A stretch of 64,000 nucleotides of DNA from Muricoccus roseus (GCF_900141905.1 NZ_FQZF01000009.1:62001-126000), one strand, 5' to 3'; numbered from the stretch's first letter, positions 41,242 through 50,961 are shown. Notes: generated from the letters alone by a model not told the origin. Program-made: numbers and translations.

Positions 41242-42186
41242 ATGGAGGTCAACCGCTCCGGCGAGATGGAGGTCTTCGTCCGGGTGGTGGAGCTCGGCGG
41301 CTTCTCGGCCGCCGCGCGCGCCCTGCGGATGACGCCCTCGGCCGTGAGCAAGCTGATCGGGCGGCTGGAGGCCCGGCTTGGCGCCCGCCTCGTCCAGCGC
41401 TCCACCCGCAAGCTGCAACTGACCCCGGAGGGGAGCGGCTTCTACGAGCGCGCCACGCGGCTCCTGGCCGATCTGGACGAGGCCGAGGGGCTGGTGGCCG
41501 CCGGGGAACGGCCGGCCGGGCGTGTCCGGATCAGCCTCAGCAGCGCTTATGGGGTGCATGTCCTCACCCCGCTCATCCCCGAATTCCTGGCCCGCCACCC
41601 CGCCATCAGCCTGGACCTGATGCAGACGGATACGGTGATCGACCTGATGCAGGAGCGCACGGATGTCGGCATCCGGGCGGGGCCGCTGCGCAGCTCGGGC
41701 CTCATGGCGCGCAAGCTCGGCGCCACGCGGATGGTGATCGTCGGCGCCCCCGCCTACCTCGCCCGCGCCGGCGAGCCGGGCGAGCCGGCGGCGCTGGAGG
41801 GGCATGAACGGCTGGGCTTCAACTATGCCCGGGCGCAGGAAGGCTGGCCGCTGCTGCGGGACGGGCAGATCGTCACCCTGCCCGTGACCGGCCGGGTGCA
41901 GGCCAATGACGGGGATGCGCTGCGCCAGCTCGCCGTGGCCGGTGCCGGGCTGGCGCGGCTGGCGCTCTTCGTCGTGGCGGCCGACATCGCCGCCGGCCGG
42001 CTGCGCCCGGTGCTGGAGGCGCACAATCCCGGCGATTTGGAGGAATTCCACGCCGTCTATCTCGGCGGCGGGGGGAGGCTGCCCGCCCGGGTGCGGGCGG
42101 TGCTCGACTTCCTGGCGGAGAGGGCACGCCTCCCCGCCTTCGCGGCGCAGGGCCTCTCCCCGGACCGGCCCCACGGCCCCATCTAG
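41242..42186 (+). CDS. LysR family transcriptional regulator
   Basis: This 314-residue regulator has an N-terminal HTH (EVFVRVVELGGFSAAARALRMTPSAVSKLIGRLEARLGARLVQRSTRKLQLTPEG) and a substrate-binding domain (about 90-300). It belongs to the large group that follows the pattern of CrgA/DmlR-like regulators. AGGAGGGAG before the ATG is a strong ribosome-binding site. It diverges from the MFS exporter gene, its probable target, and is followed after 9 bases by the FolM-like gene, with which it may be co-transcribed. Confidence 0.9.
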   Translation: MEVNRSGEMEVFVRVVELGGFSAAARALRMTPSAVSKLIGRLEARLGARLVQRSTRKLQLTPEGSGFYERATRLLADLDEAEGLVAAGERPAGRVRISLSSAYGVHVLTPLIPEFLARHPAISLDLMQTDTVIDLMQERTDVGIRAGPLRSSGLMARKLGATRMVIVGAPAYLARAGEPGEPAALEGHERLGFNYARAQEGWPLLRDGQIVTLPVTGRVQANDGDALRQLAVAGAGLARLALFVVAADIAAGRLRPVLEAHNPGDLEEFHAVYLGGGGRLPARVRAVLDFLAERARLPAFAAQGLSPDRPHGPI

Positions 42187-42195
42187 CGGAACGGC

Positions 42196-42972
42196 ATGAC
42201 GATTTCCCCGAAGATCCCCCGTGCGGCCCTCGTCACCGGCGGCGCGAAGCGCATCGGCCGCGCGATCGCCCTTGCCCTGGCGGAAGCCGGCTTCGACCTG
42301 GCCATCCACCACCGGGACAGTCCGGAGGAGGCGGAGGAGGTGGCCGGGCGCGCCCGGGCCCTGGGCCGCCGCGCCACCCTCCTGCGGGCGGACCTCGCCC
42401 GTGAGGCGGAGGTCGAGTCCCTCATCCCGGATGCCACGGCCAAGCTCGGCCCGATCGGCGTCCTGGTGAACAACGCCTCCCGTTTCGAGCGGGACGAATG
42501 GGACAACGCCACCCGCGAGAGCTGGGACCGGCACATGGAGCCCAATCTCCGGGCGCCTTTCGTGCTCACCCAGGCCATGGCCCTCGCCCTGCCCGAGGAG
42601 GCGGAGGGCGCGGTGGTGAACATGCTGGACCAGCGCGTGCTCTCCCTCACCCCGCATTTCGTCAGCTACACCGTGACAAAGGCGGCTCTCTGGGCCCTCA
42701 CCCAGTCCATGGCGCTGGCGCTGGCGCCCCGGATCCGGGTGAACGGGATCGGCCCCGGCCCCACGGTGGCGAGCACGCGCCAGACCGAGGCGCAGTTCCG
42801 CGCGCAATGCGAAAGCACCCCCCTCCGCCACGGCTCCAGCCCGGAGGAGGTGGCCCAGGGCGTCATGGCCATCCTTTCCCTCCCGGCCATGACGGGGCAG
42901 ATGATCGCCCTGGATGGGGGGCAGCACCTGCAATGGTCCCCGCCGCGCGGTCATGGGGGACCGGAAGAATGA
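42196..42972 (+). CDS. SDR family oxidoreductase, FolM-like
   Basis: This 258-residue SDR has the motif TGGAKRIG near the N-terminus, a variant seen in pteridine-reductase/FolM-type members, VNNASRFERD, and YTVTKAAL as the catalytic pair. Its stop overlaps the start of the folB-like gene by 4 bases. That coupling supports a role in reducing dihydropterin or dihydrofolate. A different substrate remains possible. uvrC follows downstream, and an SDR before uvrC is common in alphaproteobacteria. Confidence 0.8.
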   Translation: MTISPKIPRAALVTGGAKRIGRAIALALAEAGFDLAIHHRDSPEEAEEVAGRARALGRRATLLRADLAREAEVESLIPDATAKLGPIGVLVNNASRFERDEWDNATRESWDRHMEPNLRAPFVLTQAMALALPEEAEGAVVNMLDQRVLSLTPHFVSYTVTKAALWALTQSMALALAPRIRVNGIGPGPTVASTRQTEAQFRAQCESTPLRHGSSPEEVAQGVMAILSLPAMTGQMIALDGGQHLQWSPPRGHGGPEE

Positions 42973-43367
42973 ATGCCTATGTTCCGGATGCCCGGCGCGC
43001 CCGTCGCCGCGTCTTCGTGCGGGACCTGACCGTCCAGGCACGGCTGGGAATCTACCCGAAGGAGGAGGCCGCGCCGCAGCGCGTGGTCATCGGGATCGAG
43101 ATGCTGGTGGAGGACGAATCCGCCCCCTCCGGCGTCGGGCCGGACCGGCTGGACCGGGTGGTGGACTATGCCGCGGCGGCCGAACGCGCCCGCCAGGTGG
43201 CCACCAGCGGCCACACCCGCCTGGCCGAGACGCTCGCCGAGCGGATCGCCCTGGCCTGCCTGGAGGACCACCGGGTGGAGGCGGTGCGGGTGACGGTGGA
43301 GAAGCCCGACATCATGCCCGGCGTGGGCGCCGTCGGCGTTAGCGTGGAGCGCCGCCGTGACGCCTGA
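42969..43367 (+). CDS. folB: Dihydroneopterin aldolase family protein
   Basis: This 132-residue protein has the tunnelling-fold features of FolB: VFVRDLTVQARLGIYPKEEAAPQRVVIGIEM, then DRVVDYAAAAERARQVA, TRLAETLAERIA and VRVTVEKPDIMPG. FolB cleaves dihydroneopterin in folate synthesis. The glutamate of the active site lies in the LAETLAERIA region. The start (ATGA) lies inside the stop of the FolM-like SDR, so both belong to one translational unit. Confidence 0.87.
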   Translation: MNAYVPDARRARRRVFVRDLTVQARLGIYPKEEAAPQRVVIGIEMLVEDESAPSGVGPDRLDRVVDYAAAAERARQVATSGHTRLAETLAERIALACLEDHRVEAVRVTVEKPDIMPGVGAVGVSVERRRDA

Positions 43368-43681
43368 TTGTCACGATTCGTGGCCTGTCAACGCCCTCGC
43401 GCCGCTGTGAGATGGATTCATCCCCTGCGCTCCGGAGAGGGTCAGGGGGGCTGGCGGAACTGGGCTGGAAGGTCAATGTGAACGAAGCATGAAAGCCCAC
43501 CGGCAGTTGAAGAAGCACAAAAACAATAACTTAGGTTGTTGCACAAATTTTGGGCGGGCGCGTCGGGAGGCCTGATCCGCCTCTATCGAGCGATGAATCC
43601 CACGCCTCCATCCACAAGCTTATCCACAGCTTTCGGGGACAACCGCCAAGGCGGTCAGGAAACCCAACGGAAACAAGCCTG
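43368..43681. promoter_or_regulatory. Intergenic region upstream of uvrC with two DnaA-box-like sites
   Basis: This 314-base spacer is AT-richer than its surroundings in 43507-43550, where AACAA...TTGTT and a repeated GCACAAA occur. Further on, TTATCCACA (43620-43628), a perfect DnaA box, and CCATCCACA (43608-43616) lie 12 bases apart in the same orientation, about 55-75 bases before the uvrC start. A DnaA-controlled promoter or a replication-related site are both possible. Confidence 0.5.
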
Positions 43682-45877
43682 ATGGCCTTCTCCCACGAGC
43701 AGACCACCCCGAAGGCCCCCATGGAGGGGCGCGAGGTGATCGAGACCGCCCTCGCCACCCTGCCCTTCTCGCCGGGCGTCTACCGCATGCTCGATGCCAA
43801 GGGAGACGCCCTCTATGTCGGCAAGGCGCGCAGCCTGAAGAAGCGGGTCTATGCCTACACCCAGGTCCATAAGCTGCCGGACCGGCTGAAGCGCATGGTC
43901 TTCGAGACGCGCCACCTGGAGGTGATCACCACGGCGTCCGAGGCCGAGGCGCTGCTGCTGGAGGCCAACCTGATCAAGCGGCTCCGGCCGCGCTACAACA
44001 TCGTCTTGCGGGACGATAAGTCCTATCCGTGGCTCGTGATCACGGAAGATCATCCGTACCCGCAGATCGCCAAGCACAGGGGTGAGCGCCGGAAGGGCGC
44101 CTCCTACTGGGGCCCCTTCGCCAGCGCCTGGGCGGTGAACCAGACGCTGACCGCCCTGCAGCGCGTCTTCCTGCTGCGCTCCTGCCGGGACACGGTGTTC
44201 GACAACCGCTCCCGCCCCTGCCTGCTGCACCAGATCCGCCGCTGCTCCGCCCCCTGCGTCGAGCGTGTCTCGAAGGAGGAGTATGGCGAGCTGGTGAAGG
44301 AGGCGACGCAGTTCCTCTCCGGCGAGACGCCCTCCATCCAGAAGCGCCTGGCCAAGGAGATGGAGGAGGCGGCCGAACGGCTGGAATTCGAACGCGCGGC
44401 CGCCATCCGGGACCGGATCCGGGGCCTGACCCATGTGCAGGGCCGGGACCGCATCAACCTGGATGGCGTCGGCGACGCCGATGTGGTGGCGCTGCACCAG
44501 GCAGCGGGCCAGGCCTGCGTCCAGGTCTTCTTCTTCCGCGGTGGCCGCAACAACGGCAACCGGCCCTTCTTCCTCTCGGGCATCCGCGCCGATGCGGAGC
44601 CGGCGGAGGTGATCACCGCCTTCCTCGGCCAGCTCTATGACGACCTGCCGCCCCCGCCCCTGGTCCTCGTCTCCCACGACCTGCCCGAGGCGGCGCTGGT
44701 GGCCGAGGCGCTGGCGCTGCGGGCCGACCGCAAGGTGGAGGTCCACGCACCGAAGCGCGGCGAGAAGCGCGCGGCGGTGGAGCACGCCCAGACCAATGCG
44801 CGCGAGGCGCTGGAGCGCAAGCTGGCCGAGGGCGCGGCCCAGGGCGAGCTGCTGCAGGGCGTGGCGAAGCTCTTCGACCTGCCCTCCACCCCGGAGCGGA
44901 TCGAGATCTACGACAACTCCCATATCCAGGGCAGCAATGCCTATGGCGTGATGGTGGTCGCGGGCCCCTCGGGCTTCCTGAAGAACGCCTACCGCAAGTT
45001 CTCCATCCGCGGGGAAGGCGCCGGCGCCGCGAAGGGCCGCAAGGGCACGGATACCGGCCCCGCCCCGGCGGACGCCACCGGGGTGGAGCCGCTGGCGCAG
45101 GAGGATGTGCAGGCGCTGGCGCATGACGCCGCCGGCCGCACCGCCCTGAAATCCACCGGCGGACGACCCGGCATGTCCGGGGGCGACGACTTCGCCATGA
45201 TGCGGGAGGTGTTCGAGCGCCGCTTCGGCCGCGCCCTGAAGGAGGACCCGGAGCGCGAGAGCGGCACCTGGCCCGACCTGGTGCTAATCGATGGCGGCCT
45301 CGGCCAGCTCAACGCCGCGCGGGAGATCCTGACGGAAATGGGCATCCATGACGTGCCGCTGGTCGCCGTCGCCAAGGGCCCGGACCGGGATGCCGGGCGC
45401 GAGTGGTTCCACCGCACCGGCCACGAACCGATCCAGCTGCCGCCGCGCGACCCCGTCCTCTACTATCTCCAGCGCCTGCGGGACGAGGCGCACCGCTTCG
45501 CCATCACCACCCACCGCGCCGGCCGTTCCAAATCCCTGGTGAAGAGCGAGCTGGACGACATTCCCGGCGTGGGCACCGCCATCAAGCGGGCCCTGCTGAA
45601 CCATTTCGGCTCGGCCCGGGGGGTGCGGAACGCGGCGCTGGAGGACCTGCGGAACGGGCCGGGGATCGGCCCGGCGGTGGCCAAGCGGGTCTATGAGCAC
45701 TTCCACCCCGGCACCACCGGCCCGGTGGAAGCGGTGAAGCCGCGCGGGCGCCGCGGCAAGGCGGTGACCGCCATCGCGGAGGCGCCCGACCCGGTGGAGA
45801 ACCCGGTGCCGGAAGAGCCTGAGCCCCCCTCCCCGCCCCCCGCGCCCGACGCGCTGGGGCATGAGGCCGAAGGTTAA
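43682..45877 (+). CDS. uvrC: Excinuclease ABC subunit C
   Basis: This 731-residue repair nuclease makes both cuts around bulky lesions after UvrAB loading. The N-terminal GIY-YIG nuclease (GVYRM at 32-36, LYVGKA at 44-49) is followed by a Cys-containing middle region, the UVR domain (about 217-252, binds UvrB), the RNase H-like C-terminal nuclease ([21 protein letters not shown]) and two HhH motifs (about 623-673). It is about 100 residues longer than many UvrC proteins because of a linker insertion (about 445-500, Gly/Ala/Lys-rich) and a Pro/Glu-rich tail. Start 43682 fits the domain; the frame is open upstream. Confidence 0.95.
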   Translation: MAFSHEQTTPKAPMEGREVIETALATLPFSPGVYRMLDAKGDALYVGKARSLKKRVYAYTQVHKLPDRLKRMVFETRHLEVITTASEAEALLLEANLIKRLRPRYNIVLRDDKSYPWLVITEDHPYPQIAKHRGERRKGASYWGPFASAWAVNQTLTALQRVFLLRSCRDTVFDNRSRPCLLHQIRRCSAPCVERVSKEEYGELVKEATQFLSGETPSIQKRLAKEMEEAAERLEFERAAAIRDRIRGLTHVQGRDRINLDGVGDADVVALHQAAGQACVQVFFFRGGRNNGNRPFFLSGIRADAEPAEVITAFLGQLYDDLPPPPLVLVSHDLPEAALVAEALALRADRKVEVHAPKRGEKRAAVEHAQTNAREALERKLAEGAAQGELLQGVAKLFDLPSTPERIEIYDNSHIQGSNAYGVMVVAGPSGFLKNAYRKFSIRGEGAGAAKGRKGTDTGPAPADATGVEPLAQEDVQALAHDAAGRTALKSTGGRPGMSGGDDFAMMREVFERRFGRALKEDPERESGTWPDLVLIDGGLGQLNAAREILTEMGIHDVPLVAVAKGPDRDAGREWFHRTGHEPIQLPPRDPVLYYLQRLRDEAHRFAITTHRAGRSKSLVKSELDDIPGVGTAIKRALLNHFGSARGVRNAALEDLRNGPGIGPAVAKRVYEHFHPGTTGPVEAVKPRGRRGKAVTAIAEAPDPVENPVPEEPEPPSPPPAPDALGHEAEG

Positions 45878-45937
45878 TCCTGCCCCGCGTTCCCCGCGGC
45901 CACATTCTGGGCTAGGGGAAGCCCTGAGGAGACGCGG

Positions 45938-46552
45938 ATGCCGACCGACCTGCCGAACCTGCTGACGCTCTCCCGCATCGCGGCGATCCCGCTGCTGGTG
46001 GCGTTGATGTTCCTGCGCACCCCAGTGGGCGACATCCTCTCCTGCGCCGTCTTCTCGGCGGCGGCGGTGACAGATTACTTCGACGGCAAGATCGCCCGCG
46101 AACGCGGCTCCTTCTCCGCCTTCGGGCGGATGCTGGACCCGATCGCGGACAAGCTGCTCGTCGGCGCCGCCCTCATGCTGCTGGCCGGAATGGACCGACT
46201 CTCGCCGCTCGGCCTGCTTCCGGCGATCGTCATCCTGCTGCGGGAGATCCTGGTCTCGGGCCTGCGGGAATACCTGGCGGGAATCCGGATCGGGCTGCCC
46301 GTCACCCGCCTGGCGAAGTGGAAGACCGGCTTCCAGATGGGCTCCATCGGCACCATCATCGCGGGGGATAGCGGCGCCTCGGCCATCGGGCTGGGCTTCC
46401 TGCCGGTCTCCTGGCTCGGCGAGGCGGGGCTCTGGGTGGCCGCCGCCCTCACCCTGCTGACGGGCTGGGACTACATGACAGCCGGAATGCGCCACGCCGC
46501 GGCGGAGGATCTGGCCCGCGAGGGCTCGCGCGAGGGTCGCCGGGCCGGGTAG
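45938..46552 (+). CDS. pgsA: CDP-diacylglycerol-glycerol-3-phosphate 3-phosphatidyltransferase
   Basis: This 204-residue inner-membrane enzyme makes phosphatidylglycerol phosphate, the first step to phosphatidylglycerol and cardiolipin. The CDP-alcohol phosphotransferase motif D-G-x2-A-R-x8-G-x3-D-x3-D is present: DGKIARERGSFSAFGRMLDPIAD (about 47-70). N-terminal PNLLTLSRIAAIPLLV is the usual first membrane segment. GAGGAG lies 10 bases before the ATG. It follows uvrC closely, as in most alphaproteobacteria. Confidence 0.94.
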   Translation: MPTDLPNLLTLSRIAAIPLLVALMFLRTPVGDILSCAVFSAAAVTDYFDGKIARERGSFSAFGRMLDPIADKLLVGAALMLLAGMDRLSPLGLLPAIVILLREILVSGLREYLAGIRIGLPVTRLAKWKTGFQMGSIGTIIAGDSGASAIGLGFLPVSWLGEAGLWVAAALTLLTGWDYMTAGMRHAAAEDLAREGSREGRRAG

Positions 46553-46586
46553 CGGAACGCCCGGGTAGCGAGACCGGGTAGCAAGA
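46545..46586 (+). repeat. Short tandem repeat over the pgsA stop codon
   Basis: Three tandem units start with CCGGGTAGC (46545, 46561, 46574; lengths 16, 13 and 13). The first unit contains the pgsA stop codon (GGG TAG). This is probably a small local duplication; it does not change the protein. Confidence 0.7.
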
Positions 46587-46677
46587 CGGGGCTCCCGCGC
46601 GCATCTTGCGCCGCAGCGACTCACCGACTTCACGGAAGGCCCGCACCATCCGGGCCGATCGGAAAGGGACTTCGACT

Positions 46678-47373
46678 ATGGACCGCCTTCGTCCGGGTAT
46701 GAGAGGCCGGCTGTTTGCCAGCCTGCCGCTGGCCCTCCTGCTCGGCGGCTGCTTCGGCGACATCGACATGGCCCCCTTCGGCCGCACCGACCCGCTCGGC
46801 GCGCCGGACAGCCTGACCGTGCGCCGGGTCATGGGCACGCCGGCCGAGGTGCCGCCCCTGGCGCCCGAGCCCGGCAATGTCTGGCCCGCCCAGGAAGCGC
46901 CGCGCGCCACCCTCCAGAACCCCGATGCTGCCACCGTCCCACCCCAGGAGCGGAGCCGCTCCGAGGGGCTGGAGCGGGCGCGCCAGCAGCGGGGAACATC
47001 CCCCGACGTCTACCTGCCCAACAGCACCGCGCCCGGCCAGGGCGCGCCGCCGGAGGCCGCGCCCAACCCGCGCGCCCCCGCGCCGGGCACCCGCCGCCGG
47101 ATCGGCAGCTCCGAGGCGCTGCCGCCGCTCGACCCGCCGCCTCTGCCCCGTGCCGGCGTGCCCCGCGGCGCCCCGCCCACCCCGCCGGAGCGGCGCGTGG
47201 ACGGCCAGGTGCTGCCGGTGCCCGGCGGCCCGCCGGCCGTGATCACCGGCGGCGGCGGCAACATCCAGACCTACACCCAGCCGGGCGTGGGCACGGGCAC
47301 GGCCATCCGCCAGGGCGGCACCACCACCCTCATCGGGCCGGATGGCAGCACCCAGGTGGTGCCCACCCCTTGA
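46678..47373 (+). CDS. Putative Pro-rich lipoprotein
   Basis: This 231-residue protein has a type II signal (FASLPLALLLGGC, lipobox LLGGC) and is otherwise low complexity: a Pro/Ala/Arg-rich middle (about 75-190) and a Gly/Thr-rich end (VITGGGGNIQTYTQPGVGTGTAIRQGG). I recognise no domain. GGAAAGGGA precedes the ATG at 46678. It lies between pgsA and moaD in a block otherwise conserved, and its stop overlaps the moaD start. It is likely anchored in the outer or inner membrane. Confidence 0.65.
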   Translation: MDRLRPGMRGRLFASLPLALLLGGCFGDIDMAPFGRTDPLGAPDSLTVRRVMGTPAEVPPLAPEPGNVWPAQEAPRATLQNPDAATVPPQERSRSEGLERARQQRGTSPDVYLPNSTAPGQGAPPEAAPNPRAPAPGTRRRIGSSEALPPLDPPPLPRAGVPRGAPPTPPERRVDGQVLPVPGGPPAVITGGGGNIQTYTQPGVGTGTAIRQGGTTTLIGPDGSTQVVPTP

Positions 47374-47624
47374 TCCGGGTCCTCTACTTCGCCTGGCTGC
47401 GCCAGCGTTCCGGCATCGGGGAGGAGGAGGTCTCCCCCCCGGAGGAGGTGCGCGACGTGGCCGGGCTCATGCGCTGGCTCGCCGCGCGCTCCCCCGGCCA
47501 TGCCGCGGCCTTCGCCGACCCGGCGCAGGTGCGGACGGCGGTGAACCAGGATTTCTGCGGCCCCGACCACCCGGTGAAGCCCGGGGACGAGGTGGCCTTC
47601 TTCCCGCCCGTGACCGGGGGCTGA
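47370..47624 (+). CDS. moaD: Molybdopterin synthase sulfur carrier subunit
   Basis: This 84-residue beta-grasp protein ends in the Gly-Gly (PPVTGG) that is thiocarboxylated to donate sulfur to precursor Z. N-terminal IRVLYFAWLRQRSG and PGDEVAFFPPVTGG are family features. It starts with TTG at 47370 inside the stop of the lipoprotein gene; no ATG fits. moaE follows 3 bases later, and the two subunits form molybdopterin synthase. Confidence 0.93.
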   Translation: MIRVLYFAWLRQRSGIGEEEVSPPEEVRDVAGLMRWLAARSPGHAAAFADPAQVRTAVNQDFCGPDHPVKPGDEVAFFPPVTGG

Positions 47625-47627
47625 GCC

Positions 47628-48083
47628 ATGGGCGTGACCCCGACCATCCGCGTGCAGGACAGCCCCTTCGACCTCGCGGCCGAGACGGCGGCACTTTCGG
47701 CCGGGCGCGTGGATGTCGGCGGCATCGCCAGCTTCCTCGGCCTCTGCCGTGCCGATGACGGGCTGCAGGCCCTGGTGCTGGAGCACTATCCCGGCATGAC
47801 CGAGCGGGCGATCGCCCGCATCGTCGAACAGGCCTGCGCGCGCTGGCCGCTCACCGGCTGCACCGTCATCCACCGCCACGGCCGCATCCTGCCGGGCGAG
47901 GGCATCGTCCTCGTCCTCACGGCCAGCCGGCACCGCGTGGCTGCGCTGGAGGCCTGCGCCTTCCTGATCGACTGGCTGAAGACCGGGGCGCCCTTCTGGA
48001 AGCGCGAGGAATTCGCCGGCGGCGCGGAACGCTGGGTGGAGGCCCGGCACGAGGACGAGGCGCGCACGCGGGAATGGGGCTGA
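47628..48083 (+). CDS. moaE: Molybdopterin synthase catalytic subunit
   Basis: This 151-residue subunit inserts two sulfurs into precursor Z to form molybdopterin. GGIASFLGLCRADDG, LEHYPGMTERAI, the CTVIHRHG active-site segment and the lysine-containing APFWKREEF are present. It is coupled to moaD upstream and overlaps the membrane-protein gene downstream by 10 bases. Confidence 0.94.
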   Translation: MGVTPTIRVQDSPFDLAAETAALSAGRVDVGGIASFLGLCRADDGLQALVLEHYPGMTERAIARIVEQACARWPLTGCTVIHRHGRILPGEGIVLVLTASRHRVAALEACAFLIDWLKTGAPFWKREEFAGGAERWVEARHEDEARTREWG

Positions 48084-49471
48084 AACCCCTGGCTCCGGTT
48101 CTCGCTTCGGTCCTGGTGGGCGGGCTGATGCTCGCCTGGCCCGCCTTCCTCGCGGGCTATCCGCTGCTGTTCAGCGACAGCGGGGCCTTCCTGCACCAGA
48201 CGCTCGGCCCGCTGATGCTCTGGGACAAGCCCTGGATCTACGGGCCGGCCGCCTTCCTCTTCCACTGGCACAGCACCCTCTGGCCCGTGGTGGTGGCCCA
48301 GGGCGTCATGGTCTCCCACCTCCTCTGGCTCGCGCTGCGCGCCTTCGGCGGCGGCACCACCCCGGCGCGCCATCTGCTGCTCTGCGGCCTGCTGGCGGCG
48401 CTGACAGCCCTACCCTTCACCGTGGCGCTGGTGATGCCGGATGTCTTCACCCCCGCCGTGCTCCTCTGCGCGCTGCTGCTGGGATTCGGCCGCGCCGCCC
48501 TTTCGCGCGGAGAAGCGGCCTGGCTTTGCGTGCTGGGCGCGGTGGGCACGGCCGCGCATCTCTCGCACCTGCCCCTGATGGGCGCCCTCGTCGTCGTCTC
48601 GCTGCTCGCGGGGTGGCGCGCCGCGGCGCGGGTGGCCGTGCCGGTGGCCGGGGCGGTGGCGCTGCTGCTGGTCACCAACCTGCTGGGCCATGGGCGCCTC
48701 TCCCTCTCTCCCCATGGCGCCACCTTCATGATGGCGCGGCTGGTGGCGAACGGCCCCGGGCTGAACACCATCGACGCCGCCTGCCCCGAAGCGGGATGGG
48801 CGCTCTGCGCCTTCAAGGGACCGGGCCTCGACCCCTATGGCCCGCGCGCCTGCATCTATCGCCGCTGCCCGCGCGACCTGCTGCCGAGCGACATCTTCCT
48901 CTGGGATCCCGCCAGCCCCATCAACCGAAACGAGACCGGCCGCCCGCGCGACTTCGGCGGGCGCGCCCTTTCCGGCGAGGCCCGCGAGATCGTCCGTGCG
49001 ACGATCGCGCGGGAACCGCTCGCCGTCGCCCTGGACGCGGCGCGGGACACCCTCACCCAGCTCATCTTCCGCAACCGCGTCGGCGACACGCTGGAGCGGC
49101 GCCATATCGGCGAGGGCGTGCTCGGCCATGTCCAGGCCTTCGGGCCGGAGGAAGCCGCGCGCTTCCAGGCCGGCGCCCACTGGCGTGGTGACATGCCGGC
49201 CCTCGTGGCCCCTCTCCTCTGGGTGCAGGAACCCGTGCTGCTGCTGGGCGCCATCGCCCTCGCCATCCTCGGCTGGCGGGGACGGCGGAACCGCCTGGTC
49301 CTGGGCCTCGCCCTCGGCATCGCCACCGGCCTCCTGGCGAATGCCTTCGCGACCGGCGCGCTGAGCGGGCCGCATGACCGCTACGGCGCGCGGGTGGCCT
49401 GGCTGATGGTGGCCGGGGCCTTCCTGCTCGCAAGCCGCGCGGGTTCTGGGGTCGATCGGCGGGGGGTTTGA
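48074..49471 (+). CDS. Multi-pass membrane protein of unknown function
   Basis: This 465-residue protein has about ten hydrophobic segments, mostly in the first 215 and last 90 residues, with a soluble loop between (about 220-370). The N-terminal loop FSDSGAFLHQTLGP after TM1, and the loop with CPEAGWALCAFKGPG plus two further cysteines in RACIYRRCPRD, may form disulfides outside the membrane. The layout recalls glycosyltransferases of the polytopic (GT-C-like) type, but the D-D/E motif is not certain. It overlaps moaE by 10 bases. Repeat copy 5 follows. Confidence 0.7.
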   Translation: MGLKPLAPVLASVLVGGLMLAWPAFLAGYPLLFSDSGAFLHQTLGPLMLWDKPWIYGPAAFLFHWHSTLWPVVVAQGVMVSHLLWLALRAFGGGTTPARHLLLCGLLAALTALPFTVALVMPDVFTPAVLLCALLLGFGRAALSRGEAAWLCVLGAVGTAAHLSHLPLMGALVVVSLLAGWRAAARVAVPVAGAVALLLVTNLLGHGRLSLSPHGATFMMARLVANGPGLNTIDAACPEAGWALCAFKGPGLDPYGPRACIYRRCPRDLLPSDIFLWDPASPINRNETGRPRDFGGRALSGEAREIVRATIAREPLAVALDAARDTLTQLIFRNRVGDTLERRHIGEGVLGHVQAFGPEEAARFQAGAHWRGDMPALVAPLLWVQEPVLLLGAIALAILGWRGRRNRLVLGLALGIATGLLANAFATGALSGPHDRYGARVAWLMVAGAFLLASRAGSGVDRRGV

Positions 49472-49495
49472 ACCGGGGCTTTTTCTTGGGCTAGG

Positions 49496-49736
49496 GGTCT
49501 GTCCCGGGGAGAGGAAGAAGGAATTCTTCCTCTCCCCGGACCCCTCACCATCATCTTTTTCTTCGAGTTTGGAATCACCAGGGCTGACGGTGCGCCTGAG
49601 GTCGATGACCTCGGGCGACCGCAAACGCAGGACAAAGCACCAGCGACCAGAGACCCCGCCGGTCAACGGTATCCACGGCAGTCCGATGGGGTTCCAAGGG
49701 CCTCAGGCCCTTGGCGGGTGAAGGGCGGAGCCCTTC
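49496..49736 (+). repeat. Dispersed hairpin repeat, copy 5
   Basis: This copy lies between converging genes. The first hairpin is perfect with GGAA loop. The second has one change on the right arm that makes a T-G (U-G wobble in RNA) pair: GCCTGAGGTC-gat-GACCTCGGGC. The third is perfect. The fourth has changed on both arms compared with copies 1 and 2: GAAGGGC-gga-GCCCTTC in place of CGAGGGC/GCCCTCG, so two pairs have covaried. Confidence 0.92.
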
Positions 49737-49742
49737 CCTTCC

Positions 49743-50474
49743 CTATCGCCGCAGGCAGGCCATTCGCGGCCGGGAATGGCGCGGCACCGGCACGGGCCGC
49801 CGCACCCCGGGCCGCATGAACTGCCGCGCCTCGGCGGGGCCGCCGATGAGCAGCGCCGGTTGCAGCCCGGGCGCGCAGAGATTGGCCAGGCCGCGCATGG
49901 GCGGCAGGGGCACGGCCCCGCCGCGGCCCCAGGCGGCGCCGAGGCGGGCCAGGGCCACGCGGCGGTTATAGGCGGCGCCGCGCTCGGGCTCGCCGGAATG
50001 GTAGCGGCCGATGGCGTCTCCCCAATCCGGCGCGTTGCCGCGCAGGCGGTTGAGGAAGCGCGCGGCGTAGCGGGCGTTGGCGGTGGGGTCGAAGGCCGTT
50101 TCGAGGTTCGGGAAGGCATCGGGGTGGTGCAGAAGGTTCACCTGCATGCATCCGACGTCGATGGAGCGGACCCCCCGGGCCTGGAGGGCGGCGACGGCCG
50201 CGATTGCGGCGGCCTTGGTTGGGGCGGAGCCGCTGTCTCCGGCGGCGTTCCAGCTCCAGGGCCAGGGCTCCGGCCGGCCGGAGGGCGCGGCGCGGCCGGT
50301 CTCCACCAGGGCGATGGCGCCGAGCAGCCCGGCGGGAACGCCGGCGGCGGGCTCCACCACGGCGATGGCGCGGCGGCAGGCGGACCAGTCGTCGCCGCCG
50401 CCCTGGGCCAGGGCGGACGTGGCGCCGGCCATCAGGACACCGAGAAGGGCAAGCACGGGGCGGAGGCGCGGCAT
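49743..50474 (-). CDS. Exported lytic transglycosylase-like protein (SLT domain)
   Basis: This 243-residue protein has a signal peptide (about 1-24, to TSALAQ) and an SLT-type lysozyme fold. The catalytic Glu is probably E58 in LLGAIALVETGR; VRSIDVGCMQVNLLHHPDAF, FDPTANARYAARFLNRLRG and DAIGRYHSGEP are the family segments. Such enzymes cut peptidoglycan with formation of anhydromuropeptides; many solitary ones serve secretion or flagella, but no such genes are adjacent. Start 50474 begins the signal. It converges on the membrane-protein gene across repeat copy 5. Confidence 0.82.
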   Translation of the reverse strand: MPRLRPVLALLGVLMAGATSALAQGGGDDWSACRRAIAVVEPAAGVPAGLLGAIALVETGRAAPSGRPEPWPWSWNAAGDSGSAPTKAAAIAAVAALQARGVRSIDVGCMQVNLLHHPDAFPNLETAFDPTANARYAARFLNRLRGNAPDWGDAIGRYHSGEPERGAAYNRRVALARLGAAWGRGGAVPLPPMRGLANLCAPGLQPALLIGGPAEARQFMRPGVRRPVPVPRHSRPRMACLRR

Positions 50475-50532
50475 GGGGCGCTGGGTCGCCGCCCCGGGCG
50501 CCGCGGTCAACAAAAAGGGTCGGGAGCGGCGT

Positions 50533-50961
<429 letters not shown>

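Noticed and set aside
43457-43471. GAAC-N7-GAAG upstream of uvrC as an alphaproteobacterial SOS box (GTTC-N7-GTTC)
   Set aside because: It has one mismatch and lies more than 200 bases before the start. A near match of this short pattern is likely by chance.
46545-46586. Tandem CCGGGTAGC units as a CRISPR or regulatory array
   Set aside because: Only three units of unequal length with no spacers, overlapping the pgsA stop codon; a small slippage duplication explains it.
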